From contig JAFUCD010000006.1 of the NCBI GenBank assembly GCA_017459865.1, positions 1 to 21,773 of the forward strand: a stretch of DNA of 21,773 nt. Reading direction: 5' to 3'. The notes beneath the pieces are model-generated. The model worked only from the letters and a program-made list of their open reading frames with translations, ran no database searches and was not told the DNA's origin. The position numbers and the translations under genes are program-made. The stretch comes from Oscillospiraceae bacterium (GTDB lineage Bacteria > Bacillota_A > Clostridia > Oscillospirales > Oscillospiraceae). Below, in pieces: positions 15,393 through 21,745 of the stretch; the first letter of the stretch is position 1, and the number at the start of each line of letters is the position of its first letter.

Positions 15393-16316
15393 TCACTTCA
15401 AGAAGCCGTTGACGATCTGCTCTTCTGCTTCCTTATCGGTCAGACCGAGGGTCATGAGCTTGATGAGCTGGTCGCCGGCGATCTTACCGATGGCGGCCTC
15501 GTGGATGAGGCTGGCGTCGACGCAGTTGGCGGTGATCTCCGGCTGCGCGCCGACCTTGCCGTTGTCCATGATGATGGCGTCGCACTCGGAGTGCCCAGCG
15601 CAGCGGGCGTTGCCGCGGATGTTGGATTTGAACATCTGGCTGGAGTCCTCGCGCGCAACGGAGCGGGAGATGAGATTCGCGCTGGAGTCCTCGCCGTTGA
15701 GGTCGACGGTGAAGTTCGTCTCGGCGTACTGCGTGCCGTGGGTCATGATCTTTTCCTTCACGACGATCTGCGCGTTTGCCGCGACGGTAGCGGTCGTGTT
15801 GCGCACGGTGGAGTCGATGCCCTTGATCTGGGTGGTCTCCATCTCCATATAGCTGCCCTCGCCGAGCTCGACGATCGTGGTCGGGTTCATGACGTTCGTG
15901 CCGCGGCCGTCACCCTCGCCGTAGTGCTTTTCGATATACTTGACCTTGCTGTTCTTGCCGATGAAGAAGCTGTGGATGCCGTCGTGACGGCTCTCCTGCG
16001 TGCCGCAGTTGTTGATGCCGCAGCCCGCGACGATCGTGATATCGCAGTCGTCGCCGATGAAGAAATCGTTGTACACGAGATCCTGCAGTCCGCTCTTTTC
16101 GATGATGACGGGGATGTGCATGCTCTCGTTTTTCGTGCCGGGCTTGACGATGATATCGATGCCGGGCTTGTCGGTCTTGGTGACGATATCGATGTTCGCG
16201 GTGGTGTTGCGCCCGGCGAGCTGGCCGTCAGCGCGGATGTTGTACGCGCCCGCGGGCACGTCGTGCAGATCGGCGACCTCGCGCAGGAGGCGCTTCTGAA
16301 TCAGGTCCATAGCCAT
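15393..16316 (-). CDS. sufB: SufB/SufD-family Fe-S cluster assembly scaffold
   Basis: This is the scaffold partner of the SufC ATPase in Fe-S cluster assembly. At 307 residues it is much shorter than E. coli SufB (about 495). It matches the short SufB-type protein of minimal two-gene SufC-SufB systems described in archaea and anaerobic bacteria. The beta-helix core is visible from about 65 to 255. Candidate cluster ligands are C91, C99 and C104 (CDITIVAGCGINNC), C239 and C245 (ARCAGHSEC), C265 and the H272-E273 pair (ASLIHEAAIGKI); the last region is the family's most conserved. The start at 16316 has AAGGAGG 8 nt upstream. It follows sufC by 13 nt. No sufS, sufU or sufD is nearby. Confidence 0.93.
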   Translation of the reverse strand: MAMDLIQKRLLREVADLHDVPAGAYNIRADGQLAGRNTTANIDIVTKTDKPGIDIIVKPGTKNESMHIPVIIEKSGLQDLVYNDFFIGDDCDITIVAGCGINNCGTQESRHDGIHSFFIGKNSKVKYIEKHYGEGDGRGTNVMNPTTIVELGEGSYMEMETTQIKGIDSTVRNTTATVAANAQIVVKEKIMTHGTQYAETNFTVDLNGEDSSANLISRSVAREDSSQMFKSNIRGNARCAGHSECDAIIMDNGKVGAQPEITANCVDASLIHEAAIGKIAGDQLIKLMTLGLTDKEAEEQIVNGFLK

Positions 16317-16329
16317 GTCTCGTTCCTCC

Positions 16330-17052
16330 TTACACCTTGTCCTGCAGGCGGCTGCAGACGCCGGACGCCGCCATGAGCGTCGGCATGATCTCTTCCTTGC
16401 TGCCCACGGCGCGGATCTCGCCGTCGGCGAGGACGACGATCTTGTCCGCGTTCTCCAGAATGCGCTCCTGGTGGGAGATGATGAGGATGCTGCCGTGGAT
16501 GGACTGGTGCATCTTCTCGAACACCTGGATCAGGTTCTGGAAGCTCCAGAGGTCGATGCCGGCCTCGGGCTCGTCGAAGATGCTCATCTTCGTGCCGCGC
16601 GCCAGCATGGTGGCGATCTCGATGCGCTTGAGCTCGCCGCCGGAGAGGGACGCGTTGACCTCGCGGTTTACATAGTCGCGCGCACATAGTCCAACCTCGG
16701 ACAGGTAGTTGCAGGCCTCGGACACCGTCAGGCGCTTGCCGGAGGCGATGGAAATGAGGTCAAAGACCGTGATGCCCTTGAAGCGCACCGGCTGCTGGAA
16801 CGCAAAGCTGATGCCCTTGTGGGCGCGCTCGGTGATGTCCAGACCCGTGATGTCCTCGCCGTCGAGCAGGATCTGCCCCTCGGTGGGCGTTTCGATACCG
16901 GCGATGACCTTGGCGAGCGTCGATTTCCCGCTGCCGTTGGGGCCGGTAATGACGACCATGCGTTCGTCGATGGTCAGGCAGACGTCCTTTAAGATCTTCT
17001 TGACGCCCTCGTCCGTTTCAGCCTCGAACGAGATATGCTTGAGTTCCAGCAT
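16330..17052 (-). CDS. sufC: SufC Fe-S assembly ATPase
   Basis: SufC is a soluble ABC-type ATPase that drives the SufB scaffold. The 240-residue protein has Walker A GPNGSGKST (37-45), a Q-loop glutamine at 86 (FQQP), the signature LSGGE (136-140) and Walker B SIFDEPEAGID. The H-loop is SHQ at 193-195. The GID after the Walker B acid and the LSGGELKRIE signature are typical of SufC rather than of import ABC subunits. The ATG at 17052 has GGAGG 9 nt upstream. It lies 60 nt downstream of plsY, with a tandem 14-nt repeat in between that could be regulatory. Confidence 0.96.
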   Translation of the reverse strand: MLELKHISFEAETDEGVKKILKDVCLTIDERMVVITGPNGSGKSTLAKVIAGIETPTEGQILLDGEDITGLDITERAHKGISFAFQQPVRFKGITVFDLISIASGKRLTVSEACNYLSEVGLCARDYVNREVNASLSGGELKRIEIATMLARGTKMSIFDEPEAGIDLWSFQNLIQVFEKMHQSIHGSILIISHQERILENADKIVVLADGEIRAVGSKEEIMPTLMAASGVCSRLQDKV

Positions 17053-17080
17053 AAGCTTGTTCCTCCCAAATGAATGTTGA

Positions 17081-17108
17081 TTGCTCTCACAAAATTGCTC
17101 TCACACAA
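17081..17108. repeat. Tandem 14-nt repeat in front of sufC (possible operator)
   Basis: TTGCTCTCACAAAA (17081-17094) is followed directly by TTGCTCTCACACAA (17095-17108), with 13 of 14 positions identical. The pair ends 28 nt before the sufC start. Each unit begins with TTG and the second ends in CAA. Two sites spaced 14 bp apart could bind a regulator, but no sigma-A promoter is obvious here. Confidence 0.6.
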
Positions 17109-17112
17109 TTTT

Positions 17113-17790
17113 TTAAAAGTCTTCCGTATTGAATTTATCCGACAGATCCGGCGCGAGGTCGAATTTCTTTTCCTGCCGCCGCAGGAGGGCGAGCACATTT
17201 CGGCGGCTGCGCCAGAGGAGCACGAGCGACGCCGCGACAGCGACATAGAGCGCGACGACGCCATACTCGACCCAGATCAGGAACGGGGCGAGCAGCGACA
17301 CGAGGACCGTGCCGAGCGAGACATAGCGCGTGAACCACGCGATGAGCGCGAAGAGCACGAGCGCGAAGAAGCCGACGGTGCTGTTGATGCAGAACAGCGC
17401 CGCGATGGCGACGTGCGTGCCCCTGCCGCCGCGAAAGCGCCGGAACGCCGGATAGCAATGCCCCAGCAGGACGCAGTACATCGCAAACACCTTGCCGACG
17501 GCGGCGTAGTCCGCGGTCGTCTCCGCCGGGTCGACGCCGGAAAAGCGGCTGAGGATCAGACCTCCGAGCAGGACGGCGGCGACGGTTTTCAGCACATCGA
17601 CGAGCACGACGACGCCGAGCCCCCACCAGCCGTAGGCGCGCCAGATCCGCAGCAGTCCCTCCGCGCCGTAGCCGAGGCGGCGATAGCGCGCGCGGGGACG
17701 CGGGAAAATGCGCCGCATGACGGCGGTGGCGTTGATGCACCCGAGCAGATAGGCAAGCACGGCAATGCCGGCGAGCAATGCGGGGATCAT
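17113..17790 (-). CDS. plsY: Divergent PlsY-family membrane protein (glycerol-3-phosphate acyltransferase-like)
   Basis: PlsY transfers acyl groups from acyl-phosphate to glycerol-3-phosphate in phospholipid synthesis. The 225-residue protein has five to seven hydrophobic segments and the PlsY framework. Motif 2 is recognisable as GHCYPAFRRFRGGRG (110-124), with Lys changed to Arg. Motif 3 survives as R-x-R-R-N-x-x-x-L-L-x-x-x-E-K (196-209). Motif 1, normally SGN-x-G-A-T-N, is replaced by LGYGAEGLLRIWRAYG (39-54): the glycines are kept but Ser, both Asn and Thr are lost. Activity as a normal acyltransferase is therefore doubtful. The der-plsY order is common in Clostridia, and the start overlaps the der stop in a 4-nt ATGA. 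The symbol denotes family membership only. Confidence 0.75.
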   Translation of the reverse strand: MIPALLAGIAVLAYLLGCINATAVMRRIFPRPRARYRRLGYGAEGLLRIWRAYGWWGLGVVVLVDVLKTVAAVLLGGLILSRFSGVDPAETTADYAAVGKVFAMYCVLLGHCYPAFRRFRGGRGTHVAIAALFCINSTVGFFALVLFALIAWFTRYVSLGTVLVSLLAPFLIWVEYGVVALYVAVAASLVLLWRSRRNVLALLRRQEKKFDLAPDLSDKFNTEDF

Positions 17791-19112
17791 TCCTTATCTC
17801 CCTTCTGCCGGATCAGCATCCGGATAGGCGTGCCCTCGAGCCCGAACACCGCGCGAATCTGATTTTCGATATAGCGCTGGTACGAGAAATGGAACAGCTC
17901 GCGGCTGTTGCAGAACACGACGAAGACGGGCGGCTTGACGCCGGTCTGGGTCATGTAGTAGATCTTCAGGCGGCGGCCCTTGTCACTGGGCGGCTGCACA
18001 CGCGCCTGCGCGTCGGCGAGGACGTTGTTGAGCATACCGGTCGTGATCCGCATGGTGCTCTGGTCATTGACGAAGTTGATGAGCTCAAACAGCCGCTCCG
18101 TGCGCTGCCCGGTCATGGCGGAGATAAACAGGATCGGGGCGTAGCTCATGAAGCTCAAGTCCCGCATGACGTCACGCCGCATCTGCTCCATCGTGCCGGT
18201 CTCTTTTTCGACCAGATCCCACTTGTTCACGACGACGATGCTCGCCTTGCCCGCCTCGTGGGCAAGCCCCGCGATCTTCGTGTCCTGCTCGGTCACGCCC
18301 TCGCGGGCGTCGATCATGATCAGGCACACGTCGGCGCGCTCGATGGCGAGCTTCGCGCGCATGACGGAGAACTTCTCCACGCGGTCGTCCACCTTGCTCT
18401 TTCTGCGGATGCCCGCCGTGTCGATGAAGACGTATTTGCCGTATTTGTTTTCAAAGCGCGTGTCCACGGCGTCGCGCGTCGTGCCCGCGACGGGACTCAC
18501 GACCACGCGCTTTTCGCCGAGGATGTGGTTCACGAGCGAGGATTTGCCGACGTTCGGCTTGCCGATGACGGCGACGCGGATGAAGTCGTCCTCCTCCTCG
18601 TCCTCGGATTGCGGCGGGAAGTGCTCCAGGCACGCGTCCAGCAGGTCGCCCGTGCCGTGCCCGTGCACGGCGGAGACGGCGATCGGGTCGCCGAGGCCGA
18701 GGGAATAAAACTCATAGATCCCGGGGTCGACCTTGCCGGTGGCGTCCATCTTGTTCACGCAGAGGACGACGGGCTTTTTGCTCTTTAGGAGCATTTTCGC
18801 CACTTCCTCATCCGCGGCGGTGACGCCGGTGCCGATCTCGGTGACGAGGATGATCACGTCCGCCGCGTCGATGGCAAGCAGCGCCTGCTCGCGCATGAAG
18901 AGCAAAATCTCGTTGTCGGTGGTCGGCTCGATGCCGCCCGTGTCGACGATATCAAAGCTCCGGCCGCACCACTCACACTCGGCATAGAGCCGGTCGCGCG
19001 TGACGCCGGGCGTGTCCTCGACGATCGAGAGCCGCTGCCCGCAGAGCTTGTTGAACAGCATGGATTTGCCGACGTTCGGTCTCCCGACGATGGCAACCAG
19101 GGGTTTTGACAT
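17787..19112 (-). CDS. der: Ribosome-associated double GTPase Der (EngA)
   Basis: Der is an essential GTPase that helps assemble the 50S subunit. The 441-residue protein shows two tandem G domains, with P-loops GRPNVGKS at 10-17 and GKPNVGKS at 184-191. Each has its own switch and specificity motif: DTGG and NKMD in the first, DTAG and NKWD in the second. A C-terminal KH-like domain has the typical SYQRYIENQIRAVFGLEGTPIR ending. The ATG at 19112 is 6 nt after the DUF512 gene stop, whose last codons contain the GGAGG ribosome site. It overlaps plsY by 4 nt. Confidence 0.98.
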   Translation of the reverse strand: MSKPLVAIVGRPNVGKSMLFNKLCGQRLSIVEDTPGVTRDRLYAECEWCGRSFDIVDTGGIEPTTDNEILLFMREQALLAIDAADVIILVTEIGTGVTAADEEVAKMLLKSKKPVVLCVNKMDATGKVDPGIYEFYSLGLGDPIAVSAVHGHGTGDLLDACLEHFPPQSEDEEEDDFIRVAVIGKPNVGKSSLVNHILGEKRVVVSPVAGTTRDAVDTRFENKYGKYVFIDTAGIRRKSKVDDRVEKFSVMRAKLAIERADVCLIMIDAREGVTEQDTKIAGLAHEAGKASIVVVNKWDLVEKETGTMEQMRRDVMRDLSFMSYAPILFISAMTGQRTERLFELINFVNDQSTMRITTGMLNNVLADAQARVQPPSDKGRRLKIYYMTQTGVKPPVFVVFCNSRELFHFSYQRYIENQIRAVFGLEGTPIRMLIRQKGDKE

Positions 19113-19118
19113 GGCTTG

Positions 19119-20495
19119 TTATCCCTCCTTGTGGGGGTTGTATGCGTAAAACTCGCCGGGGCGAGTCGTTCGTTTCGGTTCGGGTAATTCGGGCAGGATG
19201 CCGAACATGGCGTCGCAGAGGTCGAAGCCGTCCGCGCTCACGGGATAGATCGGTACGCCGAGCGCCTCGGACGCCTGCTCGAGCGTGACGTCGTCGAGAA
19301 AGTCCTGCTCGTCGTGGCGGATCATGTTCGCGGAGATGAGCAGCCGCTCGCCGAGGTCGCGCCCCCTGAGCTGCGCGATCAGGTCCCCGCCGGTGATCAG
19401 ACCGGTGACGTTGATGCTCCGGCCGAAGAAGTCGTTTTCAATGGGGTATACGCGCCCGCGAAGCTGTGGGAACTGCGCGTGCGCGAGGTCCACCAGCTCC
19501 TGCAGGAACGGCGCCGCCGAGACGCCCGCCGCGATCGAAAACGGCACGCCGTCCGGCGCGTCCGCCATGCGCAGCGCGCCGCAGAATTCCGTCTTCTGCA
19601 GCCGCAGCATGCCGACGCCGTTTTCCAGCTGGGTATAGTTTTCGTAAAACGCATCCTCGGGGATCGGGCGCTTTGCCTTGAGATACAGCTCGTCCCCGCA
19701 GAAGAAGATGCGCTCGCCGAAGCGCTCGACGCACTGCGCGCCGAAGGCCTCCACCTGATCGATGGCCGCGTTGGCGAGCTGCTCGTCGAACGGCGCGAGC
19801 GGATATAGCCCCTCGCGGAACTTGGTAAGTCCCACGGGGACGATGGAGACGCTCTTGACCTGCGGATACAGGTCCGCGAGGTCCTTCATCGTGCGCGTAA
19901 GCTCCGCGCCGTCGTTCAGCCCCGGGCAGCAGACGATCTGGCAGTTCATGACGATGCCGCCCGCGGCAAAGCGCCGCATGATGTCGATGCTCTCCCCCGC
20001 CCGCGGGTTTCCGAGCATGAAGGCGCGCAGCTCCGGGTTCGTCGTGTGCACGGAGACATTGATCGGGCTGATATGCAGATCGATGATGCGCTGCACCTCG
20101 CGTTTCGAGAGGTTCGTGAGCGTCATGTAATTTCCCATGAGGAAGCTTAAGCGCGCGTCGTCGTCCTTAAAATATAAGGTGGGGCGCATGCCCTTCGGCA
20201 TCTGGTCGATGAAGCAGAACACGCACCGGTTGGCGCAGGAGTGGGCGCGATCCATGAGATAGGTCTCGAAATCGACCCCCAGCTCGCCGCCCTCGGGCTT
20301 GCGGATGTGCACGGTGCGGCGCGCGCCGTTTTCGCCCTCGAGCTCCACGGCCAGTCGCGTGTCGTAGGCGAAATATTTGTAGTCCAGAACGTCATGGATG
20401 GGGTTGCCGTTGATGGACACCAGCGCGTCCCCGACGACGGCGTGCCCGCGCAGCGGACTGTCCGGATCGATATGGCAGATCTTGCAGCCGCGCAC
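19119..20495 (-). CDS. DUF512 radical-SAM/PDZ-domain protein
   Basis: This family is conserved in Clostridia and usually lies next to der; its reaction is unknown. The 458-residue product begins with a PDZ-like segment (DPDSPLRGHAVVGDALVSINGNP). A radical-SAM-type cluster motif follows, with C87, C91 and C94 in CANRCVFCFIDQMPKGMR (CxxxCxxC). The C-terminal DUF512 domain includes ENDFFGRSINVTGLITGGDL. The start is a GTG at 20495 with a strong GGGGAGGGG site about 6 nt upstream; longer reading runs through palindrome repeats and is unlikely. It is the first gene of a DUF512-der-plsY-sufC-sufB run, separated from rpmF by a terminator and a repeat pair. Confidence 0.93.
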   Translation of the reverse strand: MRGCKICHIDPDSPLRGHAVVGDALVSINGNPIHDVLDYKYFAYDTRLAVELEGENGARRTVHIRKPEGGELGVDFETYLMDRAHSCANRCVFCFIDQMPKGMRPTLYFKDDDARLSFLMGNYMTLTNLSKREVQRIIDLHISPINVSVHTTNPELRAFMLGNPRAGESIDIMRRFAAGGIVMNCQIVCCPGLNDGAELTRTMKDLADLYPQVKSVSIVPVGLTKFREGLYPLAPFDEQLANAAIDQVEAFGAQCVERFGERIFFCGDELYLKAKRPIPEDAFYENYTQLENGVGMLRLQKTEFCGALRMADAPDGVPFSIAAGVSAAPFLQELVDLAHAQFPQLRGRVYPIENDFFGRSINVTGLITGGDLIAQLRGRDLGERLLISANMIRHDEQDFLDDVTLEQASEALGVPIYPVSADGFDLCDAMFGILPELPEPKRTTRPGEFYAYNPHKEG

Positions 20496-20533
20496 GATGT
20501 TCCCCTCCCCGTTTTGGAATCTGTCGCTGATCG

Positions 20534-20557
20534 CGGGCGGATGGTATCCGCCCCTAC
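20534..20557 (-). repeat. Dispersed palindrome, copy D1 (left half of an inverted pair)
   Basis: An 8-bp stem GGGCGGAT/ATCCGCCC (20535-20542 and 20546-20553) has a 3-nt loop and carries the GTAGGG edge on the minus strand. It matches copy D2 in 23 of 24 positions in inverse orientation. It lies upstream of the DUF512 gene start. Confidence 0.85.
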
Positions 20558-20574
20558 GTTCTGAATGGTGCGGT

Positions 20575-20598
20575 GTAGGGGCGGATATCATCCGCCCG
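20575..20598 (+). repeat. Dispersed palindrome, copy D2 (right half of an inverted pair)
   Basis: The same stem (20579-20586 and 20590-20597) has a 3-nt ATC loop and the GTAGGG edge on the plus strand. With D1 it forms a 65-bp composite inverted repeat (20534-20598) around a 17-nt spacer. This arrangement resembles paired REP elements. It lies between the rpmF terminator and the DUF512 gene. Confidence 0.85.
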
Positions 20599-20611
20599 TT
20601 TCCGCTCGCAT

Positions 20612-20647
20612 CTAGCAAAAGAAGAGGGACTGCGATGCCCCTCTTCT
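20612..20647 (-). terminator. rpmF terminator
   Basis: On the minus strand, after the rpmF stop, AGAAGAGGG pairs exactly with CCCTCTTCT (arms 20639-20647 and 20620-20628). The loop is 10 nt and the stem runs into TTTTG. This is a good intrinsic terminator ending the yceD-rpmF transcript before the repeat pair. Confidence 0.85.
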
Positions 20648-20659
20648 AAAGCTCTGTGA

Positions 20660-20842
20660 TTATTCTTCGACCTTGAGAACGCTGCGTCCGTTGTATTCGC
20701 CGCACGCCTTGCAAGCGTGATGGGGCAGAACGAATGCACCGCAGTTCGGGCACTTCACGACCGTGGGAGCCGCGAGCTTCCAGTGGGACGAACGTCTCTT
20801 GTCACGACGCTGTCTGGACACTTTTCCTTTCGGGACTGCCAT
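20660..20842 (-). CDS. rpmF: 50S ribosomal protein L32 (zinc-binding form)
   Basis: The 60-residue basic protein begins MAVPKGKVSRQRRDKRRSSHW, the standard L32 N-terminus (initiator Met normally removed). Four cysteines (C31, C34, C44, C47) form the zinc ribbon, so this is the zinc-dependent (C+) version. The ATG at 20842 has a strong GAGGAGGT ribosome site. It follows yceD by 49 nt, as in most bacteria, and ends at a terminator. The plsX gene that often follows rpmF is not present. Confidence 0.98.
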   Translation of the reverse strand: MAVPKGKVSRQRRDKRRSSHWKLAAPTVVKCPNCGAFVLPHHACKACGEYNGRSVLKVEE

Positions 20843-20891
20843 GTTGACACCTCCTCGTCAGACGCTGTTTTGAGCAGCTTGTCTTTTTCCT

Positions 20892-21389
20892 TTAGTTATC
20901 ATCCAAAAGCTGCTCCAATACAGCCATTCTTGGATCGCGTGGTTGTCGGCAATTGCACGCACCGAGATTCAGATCCGCGCCGCACGTCGGGCACAGCCCC
21001 GCACAGTCTTCCCTGCACAGGCACTTGGCCTCCATATCCAGAACGAAGCAAGTGGAAAGGACCTCGTCCAGATCGATGGCGTCGCCCGTGAGCGCGAAGA
21101 TCTCGGGATCGTCGTCCTCCTCGGGATTTGCCGTGAGCGTGACGCGCAGCGGCAGGTCCTTTGCCCGGGAAAACACCTTGCCGCAGCGGTCGCACGCGCA
21201 GCGCATCTCAGCGTGCAGCGCGCCGCGCAGCTCCAGGACCCCGGCGGTGTTGCGGACCTCTCCCTCGGCGGTGATGGGCGCGGTATATTCCAGAACGGAC
21301 GGGAAATCCAGCAGGTCGGTGTCGAGCGTCTGGGAAAACGCTTTCCGGCTGCCGGGGATCTCGATGATGTCTCTTAAATCCAGTAACAT
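20892..21389 (-). CDS. yceD: YceD/DUF177 family protein (23S rRNA accumulation protein family), cysteine-rich
   Basis: YceD proteins are encoded directly before rpmF and affect 23S rRNA/50S accumulation; the mechanism is unclear. The 165-residue product has the N-terminal beta region and CACDRCGKVF at 64-73. The C-terminal cysteine cluster has C123, C125, C129, C133, C136, C145 and C147 (CLCREDCAGLCPTCGADLN), the family's usual metal-binding pattern. The start at 21389 has GAGGTG 6 nt upstream, about 20 nt from the predicted transcription start. It is cotranscribed with rpmF. Confidence 0.93.
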   Translation of the reverse strand: MLLDLRDIIEIPGSRKAFSQTLDTDLLDFPSVLEYTAPITAEGEVRNTAGVLELRGALHAEMRCACDRCGKVFSRAKDLPLRVTLTANPEEDDDPEIFALTGDAIDLDEVLSTCFVLDMEAKCLCREDCAGLCPTCGADLNLGACNCRQPRDPRMAVLEQLLDDN

Positions 21390-21416
21390 AGGCGCACCTC
21401 GCACAATCGCTTTGAT

Positions 21417-21445
21417 ATTATAGATGATTTCTCCCCCGCTGTCAA
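21417..21445 (-). promoter_or_regulatory. Consensus sigma-A promoter of yceD-rpmF
   Basis: On the minus strand TTGACA (21440-21445), 17 nt and TATAAT (21417-21422) match the housekeeping consensus at all 12 positions. Transcription should begin near 21410, about 20 nt before the yceD ATG. Such strength suits a ribosomal protein transcript. Confidence 0.92.
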
Positions 21446-21551
21446 CATAAATTTGCATTGCCTGACAAGGAATTTTTTCACCGCTCCGGCGGAGCCGCGC
21501 CGCTGTTCGTTTCCGCGTCTGAGCCCCGCGTTGCTCGGATCTCACAGAAAC

Positions 21552-21586
21552 CGCCTCCTTTTCCGATCGTGTTGGAAAAGGAGGCG
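21552..21586. repeat. Hairpin with 13-bp perfect stem
   Basis: CGCCTCCTTTTCC (21552-21564) pairs exactly with GGAAAAGGAGGCG (21574-21586) across a 9-nt loop. The polypyrimidine/polypurine arms hide an AAGGAGG sequence on the plus strand. Confidence 0.85.
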
Positions 21587-21590
21587 TCCC

Positions 21591-21631
21591 AGCTTGTCAA
21601 AAAAGTCCTTGACGGACATTTTTGACAAGCT
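21591..21631. repeat. Long hairpin with 13-bp outer and 4-bp inner stem
   Basis: AGCTTGTCAAAAA (21591-21603) pairs with TTTTTGACAAGCT (21619-21631). After one A/A mismatch, GTCC (21605-21608) pairs with GGAC (21614-21617) around a 5-nt loop. On the minus strand the short inner stem runs into TTTTTT, so it could also work as a terminator. Confidence 0.85.
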
Positions 21632-21636
21632 GCGCA

Positions 21637-21708
21637 GTCGCCGATATGTTTGCTGTGCAAACAGCAAATCGCTTGAAAACCAGAGGTTTTCAAGCGATTT
21701 GCGGCGAC
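21637..21708. repeat. Nested hairpins with an 18-bp perfect stem and a competing alternative stem
   Basis: The two arms 21664-21681 and 21685-21702 are exact complements over 18 bp with a 3-nt loop. An outer GTCGCCG/CGGCGAC pair (21637-21643 and 21702-21708) shares one base with that stem. An 8-bp stem with a GCAA tetraloop (21649-21656 and 21661-21668) uses five of the same bases, so the two folds exclude each other. Confidence 0.8.
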
Positions 21709-21719
21709 GATGGATTTGA

Positions 21720-21745
21720 CTCGAGGCGGGCCTTGCCCCCTCGAG
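21720..21745. repeat. GC-rich hairpin at the right edge
   Basis: CTCGAGG (21720-21726) pairs with CCTCGAG (21739-21745). After a bulged C, GGGC pairs with GCCC around a CTT loop. It is the last of the hairpin series seen before the window ends. Confidence 0.65.

Noticed and set aside
17053..17112. Possible sigma-A promoter of sufC
   Set aside because: A TTGTGT element can be found but no acceptable -10 at 16-18 nt from it, so I do not call a promoter.
21453..21719. 88-codon plus-strand frame at the right edge
   Set aside because: It runs through several perfect hairpins, has no ribosome site and no recognisable protein pattern. The signal there is structural, not coding.
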